Positions 1 to 11,911 of a stretch of 64,000 nt of DNA are shown here, piece by piece (within the stretch, counting starts at the first letter, position 1; the number at the start of each line of letters is the position of its first letter). The notes beneath the pieces are model-generated. The model searched no databases and was not told where the DNA came from. It saw only the letters and a program-made list of their open reading frames with translations. Position numbers and translations under genes: made by a program. The stretch spans positions 199,235,835 through 199,299,834 of the forward strand of contig CM030366.1 in the NCBI GenBank assembly GCA_017893485.1. Reading direction: 5' to 3'. The stretch is from Hemerocallis citrina (lineage: Eukaryota > Streptophyta > Magnoliopsida > Asparagales > Asphodelaceae).

Positions 1-538
1 TCAGGACTTGTACCTTTTATTGTTGTTTGGCCTTGGTCAGGCTTCTTGTTTCCCTATCGGCACCGGGAACCTTTGTTTCCTTGCCCCTGACGACTATCTG
101 CGATTGCTTGGCTTCGATCTTAGCTGCTTTTGCACTCTGTGGGTAGCGCTAGTTTCGCGCTACGGTCGTCGCTGACTGCCTACCTATTGTTTCTCATGAT
201 GGACGGAGCTAGTTTCATGGTGTCATCAGGGCGTGTCCTTTGCTATTGATGGTCTCTCCACTGCAGGGGGGACGAGAGCAACAGAGCGTTCCTTCTCTCG
301 CGTCTGGAGACTCCGACTTTTAGCCCGCTTGCAGTTTTGGTTTGCTAGCGACCGTGTTTTTGTAGCTATTGTCTTTTATTGCTTTACTTTTTTCTTCCTT
401 CGGTGATTCGTTGTTCCTTATTCTGTTTCGATTGGATTTACGTCTTTTAAACCTTTATTGTACTACTTTCGATTTATATTATAGATTGTCTGGCTGGAGT
501 CGTTTGACTCTATCCGTTTCATCAAAAAAAAAAAAAAC
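1..538 (+). mobile_element. Probable 3' end of a LINE (non-LTR retrotransposon)
   Basis: No open coding frame is kept here. The stretch ends in a TTTCATC motif followed by about 14 A residues at 524-537, the usual look of a plant L1-type 3' untranslated tail. The composition (T-rich, moderately GC) differs from the AT-rich DNA that follows at 539. The 5' side lies outside the window, so no target duplication can be checked. A processed transcript tail would look similar. Confidence 0.4.
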
Positions 539-1410
539 TTAGTCATAGGGACCATTAATTTAAATGTAAATACCATACAAGATTATCATAAAAACTCTTG
601 TATAATCGAAGATGTTACCCAATGCATCAGTCATTTTTTCAAAAAATACCAAATTATGGGTTGTTTTCAAGAACACAACTATGAAGTTTGTGTATGTGGA
701 CAGAGGGCGCAGTCTAATGGCTCTTTTCTAAATATTAGCTTTATAAATAGAGTTATAGAACTTGAGGAGAAGTAGATGCAAATAATAGAGAATCTTCGTA
801 CACATGGGCATAACATGGAGAATATTTCCATAAGTAATTGATTACCTGGACTGAAGCTATGGACTCTAGCTACTGAATTACAAATATACATATGCAGTAT
901 AAAAATGGTAAAATTTTGGAAGGATGTCTGATGTATGTGATCTGTATCCTAATCCACACAATGTAATCTTTTTATGCTTAAGCGGCTAAAAAAAACGTAA
1001 GCTCTGAGAATTGTGCTAAAAATAAGCAAAAACAGCCTATTTTGCAGTCTGCCACTTTTTTTTTATTTTAATTTTAATTTTAATTATTTTAATTATTTAA
1101 TTATTTTAATTTATTAAAGATGGCTGCTTAGGCTGCAGGAATCGCTTAAGCAGTTTCTTGTGATGGTTTTCCGAAAAAAAGAAAAACTACTTAAAACCCA
1201 AAACAAACCAAATATCCAACTTATAAGTTCTTTCAACCCGTAATTCTGCTACTTTCTCAAAAACTATTTAAGCTTGCTCTACAATTCTCCACATCTTCAA
1301 CTTCTCTCCATGCCTTTGAATTGTATTAATGAATACATTCACTTCTATTTGAATTATTTTGTTATTTTTCTTCACTTTATAGCACTATTTTTAGACCCTC
1401 ATACTTTTAA
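539..1410. other. AT-rich intergenic DNA, no gene seen
   Basis: I see no conserved coding frame. A simple repeat of TTTTAATT-type units lies at about 1,057-1,118. This is the left flank into which the LTR element at 1,416 inserted; the flank resumes after 6,000. Confidence 0.5.
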
Positions 1411-1415
1411 TTATA
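1411..1415. repeat. Target site duplication TTATA (left)
   Basis: TTATA immediately precedes the left LTR and is repeated exactly at 5,996-6,000 after the right LTR, as expected for a 5-bp integrase-made duplication. Confidence 0.85.
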
Positions 1416-2653
1416 TGATGTAAAACTAACCCTAAATAAAGAATTTCCAAGAATCTTAAAGGATTAATTTTACAACATGTAATGCAGATCAAAGTTAGAA
1501 ATTTTAAACAGTTAATCGGTTTGATGGATTTTCAATAACTGAATCACGTTTAACAATCCCAATTAATAATTCAATTCTAACAATCAATAATTAAATCCCT
1601 AAGTATTCTTAGAAGTAAAAGATTCAATATTGATTCATACTCTAATCAAGCAAGTGGAGCGCTCAATCTCAATATTTGTGGTCGACAGTTAAATTAAATA
1701 ATATAATAGAGATAATAAAGTAGTATAACGCAAATATTTGAGAATTGGAAAGAGTATACCGATTGTTCGAAGAACTCAACGTAGATCTCAGATTGACAGC
1801 AGCGAAGAGCACAGCAATCAGCAACACAGAAAGAGAGAGACAGCAGCAAAAAATTAGCAATGGCAACAACAAGGGCGATGGTGGCGGCGTCGCTGGATGA
1901 GGGCGGTGACGGGGGTCGACACGGTGAGGTGGGTCGACGACGGCGTCGATGAAGTGAGGAGAGTCGTCGGGATTTAGGATTTTGGCTGTGGTGGGAATGA
2001 GTTCAGTTAAGAGGTTTGGGTTTCAGGGTTTCGACGAAGGAGAAGGGAGTTGACGGAGGCTATGAGGTGGGGCGGATTGGGGGCGAGTTGATGTTGTGGC
2101 GGACGTGAGAGGGGTGGTCGACGGGGGGGGGGGGGGGGCGACGACGGAGGAGGTAGGTCTGGGATGGGGCTAGGGTTTCGGTCAGAATTTGGTGGAGAAA
2201 CAGACAGGGTTTTGGGATCGTGGATGGGTTTCGGGAATCGATGGGGGTGAGGAAGAAGATGAAAAGTGGTTAGGGTTTTGGATTTGGGGATTATGGTTTG
2301 AGTTTAATTGATTTGAGGATTTGGAGGTAGTTTTAGAGTTCATCACAAACCCTAATTTTTTTTATTAGGATTTATCACAAACCCTAACAATTGGATCTTA
2401 ATTGTATCACACAAAAAAGCGAGATGAGAAAAACTCGACACAATAATTTTCTAATCAAGAATGACATCTTTCTCATTAATCTCAAGGTCTATAAATAGGC
2501 TCAAAACAAATCTTGATACAAATCTCAAAATATTCTCAAAATCTCAAAAATATTGTAATGTATAAAAGAAAGATTACACATGGCTATAATTGCCAGAAAC
2601 AAATATGGTACTGAAATAAAATACTAAACTAAACAGAATAGATGTCCTCATCA
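1416..2653 (-). repeat. 3' LTR of the deleted gypsy element
   Basis: About 1,238 bp, TGATG...CATCA. It matches 4,760-5,995 almost throughout, with scattered substitutions and a longer G-run (near 2,122-2,138) that is short in the other copy. The differences show that the insertion is not very recent. Confidence 0.9.
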
Positions 2654-3370
2654 TTCTCTCCGGGTGGGAGAGAGCTAGACTCAGTCGAGTCAAAACAAGT
2701 GATCCTGTCATGGTACTCCAAAAGATCTGTATTTAGTTGCGGGAGCCCCTCATGATCACTGCAAGTGTCATCCGACTTCAGCTTTTTCTTCCACCTCACC
2801 AAATACTTGTGCATACCACCATCTCTTGTAGAGATTATTTGATCATCTAAAATATTATTCAATTCTTCTATCGGTGGGTGAATAGTGTCATGTAGAGGGG
2901 TAAATGTGGGAACCTCACTATTAGGCTGCAGGGTAGGCTCATCTATAAGAAAATTTCTAGGGTTGAATTTTGAGCCTTCATAGAGTACTAGATCCTCAAT
3001 ATTGAAAGTCTTATGCCAAAACCTTCAGGAAGGTCAACGACATAGGTATTATCATTGATTGTATGTAGAATCGTAAATAGGCCTGCAGCACGTATGTTCA
3101 AGTTCTTAACGGATCCAACTGGAAACCGTTCCGGATGAATCCGAACCATCACTTCGTCACCAATATCAAAAGTTATAAATTTCCTTCTAGTATCTGCTAT
3201 TAACTTATAGTTAAAATTATTCTCATTAAATTCCTTGAAAAATTTTCTATACAAGTCATGAATGTGATATGCAAATGTGGGTGCAGACTCTGTGACTCTA
3301 GGATGTTCCAACACATGGATAAAATCTATAGGCTGCCAAGTGGGAAAGGATGGGTGACTTAGGTACACTC
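2640..3370 (-). pseudogene. Integrase C-terminal region with chromodomain-like tail (broken)
   Basis: The minus strand encodes the end of a gypsy integrase/polyprotein. About 3,370-2,988 gives the post-core region, with recognisable stretches RRKFITFDIGDEVMVRIHP and DNTYVVDLPEGFG typical of the plant GPY/F-type region. A frameshift near 3,010 moves the frame; the rest (to about 2,640) contains ILDDQIISTRDGG and HKYLVRWKKKLKSDD, resembling the degenerate chromodomain at the end of chromovirus integrases. In an intact element this part tethers integration to chromatin. The catalytic core and the zinc-binding domain are missing: the sequence upstream of 3,370 is gag. Confidence 0.75.
2654..2675 (-). 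promoter_or_regulatory. Polypurine tract (probable)
   Basis: Immediately inside the 3' LTR the minus strand reads CACCCGGAGAGAA, a purine run ending at the LTR border where second-strand priming is expected. The run is short, so the call is made by position. Confidence 0.5.
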
Positions 3371-4567
3371 AATGGAGGTGACTGGATAGACTGAATACAA
3401 TTGAGAGACTGGTCATTCTCTTTTTCATCAAAGTCATCACTTATATTAGGTTCATAGGTAAACTCATTATCGGGCTCATCAGCGATAACTGCGGTACCCT
3501 CTACTATATTGATCCTACTTGGGCTGGGACAGTTGACAGCAACGTGGCCGTATCCCTTATATTTATAGCACTTAGTGAGCTGATCAATTTTAGAATAGTC
3601 TCTTTCAGTGTTCTTACCCATGTTGTCATTTTTAAGTGGATAGGAATTTGAAGTATGTTTGTTTGGGTAAAACTTGTTAGGGTACTGAGGAGAGAAGTGC
3701 TCAGGTCTAGAGGGATCAAGGAGATTCATTCTGGAGGAATGATCCATCGAATCGCTGGATTTGTAATGAGAACTTGCTTTAAGGAAATCTATATCGAGGA
3801 CAAGAGCATAAGCTGCCGCTAATGAGTACACATTTCTATGAATTAGCTCGTTCCTCAGATCGGCTCGTAATCCAGTCCTGAACCTAGAGAGAGTTTGTTC
3901 TTCACTCTCTTTACCTAAAGCATTGCACCGAATAAGGAAGTCATCAAATTTATCAACATATTCTTGTGTGGATTTACTTCCTTGATAAAATTGGTTCCAC
4001 GAATCTTGCAATCGGGTGTGGAACGATAACGGTACATATCTCTCAGTAAGCTTCTCTTTCATGGCTTCCCAAGTGGCTATGGGTGTCAGGCCTCGGCCTC
4101 TGCGAGCATGTTCAAGATTGATCCAGTGTTGTTGAGCTTTACCCGTCAATTTCGTAATGGCAAATTTAACCTTCAGGGCTTCGCTCATGTCAAACCACAC
4201 AGTTGTCCATGGCATGGATCCAATCGAGGTAAGCTTGGAGTTCCATGTGGCCTTCAAAATAGGGAACGCCAGCCTTAACGTTCTTCTTATATTGTTCGTC
4301 AGGGTCACGTTCTTAACGTCGATCGTCACGAACATTCCCTTGAGGGATCTGACGATTGGCATGAAGTTCAGGGACAATGGTTTGATTTAATTCCACTTTT
4401 TCAAGCCTCTGATTGATATTGGCAAGAGTTGCTTGAATGACAGCTAGGGTAGCGGAGATATCAGAGTTGTCCATTTCAGGTTGGGGAAGTTCAGGGTTCC
4501 TAATTGGGTGATTTGGAAGGGATAAGAAAGGCTCTTCAGGATCTGTGATGGTGCTGCGAAGGCGCAT
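3370..4567 (-). pseudogene. gag of the deleted gypsy element (frameshifted)
   Basis: Minus-strand gag. The N-terminus starts at 4,567 (MRLRSTITDPEEPF); a frameshift between about 4,313 and 4,377 moves to the long frame that runs to about 3,370. The retrotransposon gag (capsid) domain is clear: KLTGKAQQHWINLEHARRG, then ATWEAMKEKLTERYVPLSF and LRADLRNELIHRNVYS. A zinc knuckle follows as CYKYKGYGHVAVNC, where the second Cys of the CX2CX4HX4C pattern is Tyr. After an acidic linker the frame runs straight into integrase C-terminal sequence, so some 3-4 kb of pol is deleted. The capsid would package element RNA if functional; the frameshift and broken knuckle argue against function. Confidence 0.85.
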
Positions 4568-4745
4568 TCACCAAAAGTGGAAACTAGGGGTCGTGTGTGT
4601 ACTTTTTTAAATTTTATTTATTTATTTATAAATAAATCTGAAATGACCTAAAATAAAGAAAGTAAAATAAAAGACTTCACAATCCTAACTGAATGCAAAA
4701 ATGGATGCCTAAATGATGCAAGAACTAGGGTTTTAAGAACCTTCT

Positions 4746-4756
4746 CTCTGATACCA
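4746..4756 (-). promoter_or_regulatory. Primer-binding site, initiator-Met tRNA
   Basis: On the minus strand TGGTATCAGAG starts three bases inside the 5' LTR. This matches the 3' end complement of plant initiator-Met tRNA over 11 bases, the usual primer for plant LTR elements. Confidence 0.85.
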
Positions 4757-4759
4757 AAA

Positions 4760-5995
4760 TGATGTAAAACTAACCCTAAATAGAGAATTTTCAAGAATCT
4801 TAAAGGATTAATTTTACCAACATGTAATGCGGATCATAGTTAGAAATTTTAAACAGTTAATCGGTTTGATGGATTTTCAAGAACTGAATCATGTTTAACA
4901 ATCCCAATTAATAATTTAATCCTAACAATCAATAATTAAATCCCTAAGTATTTTTAACAAGTAAAAGATTCAATATTGATTCGTACTCTAATTAAGCAAG
5001 TGGAGCGCTTAATCTCAATATTTGTGGTCGACAGTTTAATTGAATAATATAATAGAGATAATAAAGTAGTATAACACAAATATTTGAGAATTGGAAAGAG
5101 TATACCGTTGGTTCGAAGAACTCAGCGTAGATCTCGGGTTGACAGCAGCGAAGAGCACAACAATCAGCAACACAGAAAGAGAGAAACATTAGCAACAAAT
5201 CAGCAATGGCAACAGCTAGGGCGACGGTGGCTGCATCGCTGGATGAGGGTGGTGACGGGGGTTGACACAGTGAAGTGGGTCGACGACGGTGTCGACGAAG
5301 TGAGGAGAGTCGTCGGGATTTAGGATTTTGGTTGTGGTTGGAATGGGTTCAGTTCAGGGGTTTGGAATTCAGGGTTTCGACGAAGGAGAGGGGAGTTGAC
5401 GGAGGCTATGAGGTGGGGCGGATTGGGGACGAGTTGATGTTGTGGCGGACGTGAGAGGGGTGGTCGACGGGGGGTGACGACGGAGGAGGTAGGTCAAGGA
5501 TAGGGCTAGGGTTTCGGTCGGGATTTGGTGGAGAAACAGACAGGGTTTTGGGATCGTGGATGGGTTTCGGGAATCGATGGGGGTGAGGAAGAAGATGAAG
5601 AGTTGTTAGGGTTTTGGATTTGGGGATTAGGGTTTGAGTTTAATTGATTTGGGGATTTGGGGTAGTTTCAGAGTTTATCACAAACCCTAATTTTTTATAT
5701 ATTAGGATTTATCACAAACCCTAATAATTGGATCTTAATTGTATCACACAAAAAAGAGAGAAGAAGAGAAAAACTCAACACAATAATTTTTTAATCAAGA
5801 ATGACATATCTTTCTTATTAATCTCAAGGCCTATAAATAGGCTCAAAACAAATCTTGATACAAATCTCAAAATATTCTCAAAATCTCAAAAATATTCTAA
5901 TGCATAAAAGAAAGATTACATATGGCTATAATTGCCAGAAACAAATATGGTACTGAAATAAAATACTAAACTAAATAGAATATATGTCCTCATCA
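4760..5995 (-). repeat. 5' LTR of the deleted gypsy element
   Basis: About 1,236 bp, TGATG...CATCA, partner of 1,416-2,653. It is the promoter LTR for the minus-strand gag. The right target duplication TTATA follows at 5,996-6,000. Confidence 0.9.
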
Positions 5996-6000
5996 TTATA

Positions 6001-6415
6001 TCAATGTAAACATCTAGAATTGTTTTGGTATTTTTCTTCCCCTTTAGCATTATTTATTGCATATTCCTCCAAATTTTAGGATTCCATGAAATTTGCAAAT
6101 TTTTTCCTGCATTTTACAATATTTATTTCATTCGGCAACAGTTTCTATTGTTTTCTTCATATTCTAGTATTCTAAAGAATTATCCTTCATGTTCTTTTGG
6201 AATTTCCTACATTTTAAAAATAATTAGAAGGTCTATAAAAGGTAGCAATTAATCATGTGCTTAATCCCACTTGAGCGCTAAGCAGTCATACAGCGTTTAA
6301 GTACGCTTTTAGGGCTTTTAAAAAACCTTGTTGTCAACATTAAATTCATTTGTGGTTAACGTTCCTGTTAACACCTATAATCAACATTGAGCTTGTTTAT
6401 AATCTTAGTGTAGAC
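6001..6415. other. Intergenic flank, no gene seen
   Basis: AT-rich sequence continuing the flank interrupted at 1,415. Short frames lack any recognisable domain. The last eight bases (GTGTAGAC, 6,408-6,415) form the left target duplication of the next element. Confidence 0.5.
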
Positions 6416-7066
6416 CACTGTTTTAAATTTCCTCCATACGGCCGAAATTTCGGCCAAAATTTCGTTTCGGGCTAGCTTGCCGATACGAAATCACATATTT
6501 TATACTCTATATCGTTTTGGACCAAAATGTGTAGATTTCATTCGAAATTACCGAAATATCGGCCGAATTATTGCCGAAATTGGCTAAATATCAGCCGAAA
6601 TAGACACAAATGTTATTGTGAATATATTAAAAAATTTTGTTTTACTTTTTGCATATATGTCTTTCAATATAGGACCTTAAGCTAAAATAATGTGAGAATT
6701 TCGTATCGCCATTGTTTGTATATATGCAAAGTCAAGTAAGTTTATTAACTAATACACTTTTTCTAATCAATGCAAATTCAATTTAGTTATATATTTATAT
6801 TACATTCTCTTCTATATTATTGTTAAATTATGCGAAGATTTACCGTAATTGATTCTTGTCTTTAGTTTCATTATGCAGTATTTTATATGATAAATGACAT
6901 TTAGGACATATAATATCTTATTTAGTAACAAAAAAATATATTTATTGAGTATAGGAAATGAACATCCGAAATGATCACATTTTTCCGAGATCTCCTCTTA
7001 TATCTTTGATCCAAGACGAAACACCCCTTGCCGAGACGAGTCCGAAATCCGAGATTTAAAACCATG
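6416..7066. mobile_element. Non-autonomous hAT-like element
   Basis: The ends are inverted: CACTGTTTTAAAT at the left and, on the other strand at the right end, CATGGTTTTAAAT. Flanking 8-bp sequences GTGTAGAC (6,408-6,415) and GTATAGAC (7,067-7,074) match at 7 of 8 positions. An 8-bp target duplication with CA...TG ends fits the hAT superfamily. The interior (about 651 bp) has repeated CCGAAAT/CGGCCGAAA motifs near both ends and no transposase. Confidence 0.65.
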
Positions 7067-7103
7067 GTATAGACTTTTACCAGAATAAAATATATAATTA
7101 TGA

Positions 7104-9555
7104 TTCTCTTCCTTAAAAGCTGACCAAAACTGGGTATTCTTAGGATATATTTTTGCATCCAAAAGCAGCCTAAATAGACATTTAAGTCATTGTTATCAGA
7201 AATTTATGATTAGTATTCTCAAATTTATCCCAAATTTTGTATTTGGATACATGAATCTTTTTTCTCTAAACTGTGTCAAGAGCTGCATCTGTGAATTTGC
7301 CGAAGTCTTATTTTTAGTGTGCCTGTGTTTTGATATTTGTCAGTCGTAATTGTTTCTATTTTTTTTGCCACATAAAATTTTAATTTTTTTGCTGGATAAG
7401 ACATCTGAATTAATATATATATATATGCCACATAAAATTTTACTATTTCATACGCTTATGCCACATAAATATTTACTATAACTTTTTCTGCAACTGTAGA
7501 TAGTTTCCTGCTTATAATGTTAATTCTCTGAAATGTCTATCTATACTGTTGTGCTGTGCATTTACTCAGACCTTAGAGGCTTAGAGATGACAACTGTTTA
7601 TTTTCTGGTTTAATCATATTTATGACTTTTATTTTCTCATACCTAATTGTTCAGGAAATTGTATGGTGAAGAGGAATACTATCAGTTAGTTAATGCAGAT
7701 CGTCCTTTGTATTGATATGCCTTCTACCTCAATGAACGATTGCTAAATATACTCTACTTAACAGGACAACTCAGGTATCTCATTTACTGTGCGATATTAA
7801 AATTGAACAAAACCATTTGATTTGCTTTATTCTTAAAAATTTTCAAAATTTTGCAGTACTTGCTATTGATTGTGAACTGATAGTCATATTTTCGTTAGTA
7901 ATTCAGTTACAAAAGATTGATAGAAGTTGACTATGAGAGCTAGAGAAGAAGTCATTTGTAATAAATGATTTGATGTGATTATTAGTTAGAGTTCCTTGCT
8001 TATATTATCAGTTATCTACTTTCTCAGGTATAAACCATATATACTTTAATCCTAATATAGCATGATATAAGGGAAATCAAAAATCTAAAGACATTTAACT
8101 CAATACTAAAGAGGCAATCAAATATTACTAGATGCTAAAAAATAAAGAAATAGCTGACATAAAATTGGGAAAATGCAAATGGTTAGAAGTTGGTCAAGGT
8201 GACTGCAGATTTGAGATCCTTTGGCTGATGACAAAGAATATAAGTTCTCTCTAATTCGGTGAAATTTGGTGAATTTTATTGAAGAAGATTCCCTTTTTCT
8301 CAAGGGTTGGACGGTTGGACCCCTATATTTAGGCATCTTGGCTAGGACAGGTGACACTAACATCCTAGTTTGTTAGTTGTGTAGTCTGCTTGGTCTGACT
8401 GGTAAGGTATGTCGTGCCACTAAAGTTTTGTAAGCCCCTACATAAAGCGCAAATAGTTATTTTTTTCCGAAAACAGGGTTGACATCTTTTCAGCACAAGG
8501 CCGCCTTGGTTTGTGTATTGTGCAATACATTGATTAAACTAAGGGTTAGTATTTCTGGTGTCGGCTAATAACTTCATACGAAGTACTAGTACAAGATTAC
8601 ATATCAAACTAAGAGGCTAGAGAAGTTGTAACTCTTACTTCGCTATGTGCTTTAAACAATAAATCTCTGCCTTTTTCTTTCTCGAGTATTGCTGGTATTT
8701 GATGTTACTGCAGTGTGGGCATGATAAATACATGCATTCTCAAATTTTTAGATATTTAGTCAATTCTAAAGAGTATTCCCTTTGTACTACCTCAAAGTCA
8801 CTGATCTCTATATTATTTATAGGATCTTATACACAGGGACACTACTGATGCAACATCATTTCTGCAAGTAAACAATGCTTGCTTCTCAGCGCGATGATAC
8901 TCTCCGAACTCCTGACCTGCTGTTATTCAACTGCTCAGTTTTGTGGGATTGTTGTAGGTTATTTATCATCCATCTCACCAATTCTTTTAAATATACTGTA
9001 CACTTTACAAATGCTCATTCATCTGTAACTTGCCATACATTGAACCCTTCAATATAGTATACAGTATACAGTATGTAACTTCGATGGACACATTAAACCA
9101 ATTTATTCTAGTGGTCGGGCTTAACTGTCTGCCTGTATTTATTCCAAAATTGATTGATATTCTTTATGGGGGAAGCTTGGGCATTATTATATGATGATGG
9201 GCTATTATTAACTATTTATTTCTGAAGTTCTGAATTCAAAAAGATGACAAGTTATTTAGTAATGTTCTGTTTGTTTTAGATTCTCATGTTTATCCTTTGT
9301 AAAACATCATCTTTACCATTTGGATTTGATATTTTTTTGAGAAAAAGGTTACCTCGCCACCACTTTATTAATAAAAAAATAATGATACAAGTAGTACAGA
9401 TACAACATATCTATCTGTTCCTAAACGGAACAAAACGAAATAGTGGAGAACAAATATAAAGCAAAACCTACACTTCTAACTAGTCCCTCTCTTGCTAAAC
9501 TTGTAAACGTTGCCTCTGCATCCAGTTTTTCAACCTATCTCTCCCAAATATAATT
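7104..9555. repeat. Segmental duplication, copy 1 left part
   Basis: Matches 54,055-56,045 in the same orientation, with only scattered differences by eye. Copy 2 lacks about 455 bp corresponding to roughly 7,365-7,820. Exon-like pieces occur (for example after the AG at about 8,821, a frame reading DLIHRDTTDATSFLQ), but no continuous gene can be built. This part is separated from its continuation at 42,926 by the 33-kb transposon block. Confidence 0.85.
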
Positions 9556-11230
9556 TGACTTCTGCAAAAGTCCAATTTGGAATTCAAAAACCTCCAAGAT
9601 AACGCTCCACCCCTAAAACTCCTACGTTCCCCCAAACGTCCACATTGTCAACAACCACAGCCACTATCCTTTGCTGGCAGACTTGCTCCTCTCCCCATGA
9701 CGTTGCTATTGTGTATTCGTCAATCCAACCCTACCACGACGTCGTCTTTTGATTGCGTCAAATACAGTTCTCAACAGTAGTCATTGTTCTCAACCGAAAC
9801 TTAGACACTTGAACTCGTCGAACTCACCACTTTATGTATTTTGAATTTCAATTTTGAAATCCAAATTACACTAGACACTCTCCTCACACTCCTTACCTAA
9901 AATTTAAATTTCAAAAATCTATATTGAAATGCAAAATTCAAGGAAACCCCCCCTCCTCACCTTCAATTCAAATTTGAATTTCGATACCCTAACTCAAAAA
10001 TCAAATTTGAGCCTCAGAACCCTACTGCGAAATTCAAAATTTGAATTTCAAATCTGACTCCCCATCCCCTCTCCGACTCCACCTCGCCCATCGTCGATCT
10101 CATGCACATCCCCACTCCTCCAAGAATTCTCGTCGTACGCGTCCGCCACTCATCCGCTCCTCCTTAAGAATTCTCGTCGTACGCGTCCGCCACTCATCCG
10201 CTCCTCCTCTTTGCCATCAACTACCCAAACGAACAACACACCCTTCGTTAGCCCTGTTGCATCCTCGATGATGCCACTCTAGTCATCACCAAACCGAACC
10301 TCCCGACACAACGACGCTCTCTGTGCCCTCCGTTGATCTTGGTCCGACGCCTCACCTAATCGAGCCCAACCCTATTTGGGATCTCGACAAGCCAAAGCAC
10401 AACCACCGACTATCCACGAAATTGCATTACTCCGACGAACCCCAGTAAGAACCTTGATGTGCACTACCCCGACAATAATAGCCCACCACTGTCCCCCATA
10501 ACACTCCCTCGCCTAATAGTCTTAGGGAATTTCGAAATCTAAGTAGAAATTCCTCAAACACGATAATTTCTCCCTTTCCGAATCTCAAAACGATCTTGAA
10601 AATTGAACTCAAAGACCATTCCAGATCCAACCCACAACTCCGACCACTCCCTGGCCACCGTCGCCCTTCTCCACTCATCAGCCTTGTTGTTGAGCCACCT
10701 CTACTCCAACAGTCCCTACCAACTCCAACCACTCCGCCAACTCCAACAACTCCAACCACACCTTCACAATCGAGCCCTCCCTGCCTTCGCACCCTCGACG
10801 GCGATCTCACCCTGATGTGTTGCCGGCTCCTCCAACCCGTACGAGATCAGATCGTCTGCCGTCGACAGCCTTCTTTGCCGCTTCGACGAAGCCTCAGCTT
10901 CCCCTAATAGCTCTCCTCCCTCGCCACGTCAGCCACACGACACACCATCATTGCCGCCTCAACTTCGCCGGCCGAGTCGCCAAACCCTAAGATCGCAAAA
11001 CCCTAGAAAGGTCTCCGACCTCTTCTACACCGCTCCGAAGTGGGAAGGGGGGGGGGGAGGAGGAAGGGATGGTGAAGGACTCCTCCCCCCTCCCCGATCA
11101 AAACCGTCGTCGCCGCCTGACTGTTGAAGATTTGATTTTGGGAGTTTCTCTCTCTAGCAAATAAATTAGATTTGATATTAGAGATAATAATTTTATCTTT
11201 CATGTGCGTCGCAAATAATTCTCCCTTAAC
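9556..11230. other. CT-rich unassigned DNA with a 44-bp tandem repeat
   Basis: The sequence is rich in C on the plus strand and gives long Pro/Ser/Leu-rich frames in several phases, which reflects composition rather than coding. A perfect 44-bp duplication occupies 10,122-10,165 and 10,166-10,209. It ends with CAAAACCCTAGAAA near 11,000, a poly-G run at 11,047-11,060 and an AT-rich stretch. It resembles the 5' UTR/LTR portion of a gypsy element, but no ends can be defined. Confidence 0.35.
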
Positions 11231-11231
11231 A

Positions 11232-11623
11232 AGGATTTTTTCCACACAGGTCCCCAGCAATCATTGAAATTCCACATTAGTTGCTATTTAGTCTCTTGAT
11301 TGACTCCAAAATTGAATAATTTGTGTCTCAATTGTAACATCAAGAAAATTTGAATCCTTTACATATACTTTCAAGATATACTCTTAAGTGGAAGGGTTAA
11401 ATTATTTCAAAATAGTCTTTCTTTTCTTGTAATTTTATTCTCTTCTGGACCATTCTGCATAAGCCTTTTTCCCAAAATTGATCCAATGATTCATAACTTT
11501 CATAATGTCTCCTAAATTGATCAAATTTTGAAATCGACCGAGGGACTAATATGGAATTTTCGAGTGGTGAGGAACTAATGTGAAATTTTAATATTTGTTG
11601 GGCACCTGTGTGGAAAAATCCTT
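11232..11623. mobile_element. Foldback element / MITE with 55-bp inverted ends
   Basis: The left end AGGATTTTTTCCACACAGG and the right end (reverse strand AAGGATTTTTCCACACAGG) pair over about 55 bases with few mismatches, continuing through CCCAACAA and TTCACATTAGTT. Flanks TTAACA (11,226-11,231) and CTAACA (11,624-11,629) could be a 6-bp or longer target duplication. No coding frame. The superfamily is not certain. Confidence 0.6.
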
Positions 11624-11639
11624 CTAACAAACTTAGATG

Positions 11640-11911
11640 ATTCGTAAATAAATAAATTGTGAGGTGATTAAAAAATAGGGAAGGCGCATGATGTTGCTTG
11701 TTTTTTTGTGTGGGGACAACATGTGTGAGTTCTTGTAATTTGTGAAGTGGAAGGGACTAATCTCGATCTCGGCTCAGGTCTGCTCCTTGAGGTCGGCTCG
11801 AAAGAGAGGCGGGTAGCTAGGTCGGAAGGCGAGTAGCTAGGTCGGGAGGCTTGGAGCTCGGTTGGCCGGGGTACCTGCAAAAGGCATAGAAACACCGAGA
11901 GAAGTCCCGGT
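11640..11911 (-). repeat. 3' LTR of the Tat-like element, U5-side part
   Basis: GC-rich sequence with repeated GTAGCTAGGTCGG units that continues, after removal of the 4.8-kb insertion, into 16,755 onward (CAAGCCCTCCGACGATC). The left border is only approximate. Confidence 0.5.

Larger units (their letters stand above)
1416..5995 (-). mobile_element. Internally deleted Ty3/gypsy LTR retrotransposon, chromovirus-like
   Basis: Two near-identical direct repeats of about 1.24 kb (1,416-2,653 and 4,760-5,995) each start TGATG and end CATCA, and the element sits between perfect TTATA target duplications. The coding strand is minus, so the right LTR is the 5' LTR. Inside are a tRNA-iMet primer-binding site, a gag gene and the integrase C-terminus with a chromodomain-like tail. 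Protease, reverse transcriptase, RNase H and the integrase core are absent, so the 2.1-kb interior is too short to be autonomous. The complete borders show that it inserted and stayed intact as a unit; the internal deletion could have come before or after insertion. Confidence 0.9.

Noticed and set aside
1669..1872. Small proteins in the LTRs (also 5,084-5,323)
   Set aside because: They lie in LTR sequence, differ between the two LTR copies in frame and length, and match nothing.
8118..8363. Minus-strand protein conserved at 54,615-54,800
   Set aside because: Conserved only because the two regions are a recent DNA duplication; the frame is shortened in copy 2 and has no domain.
10041..10907. 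Pro/Ser-rich proteins
   Set aside because: CT-rich DNA gives overlapping frames in several phases and on both strands; no domain, no conserved start.
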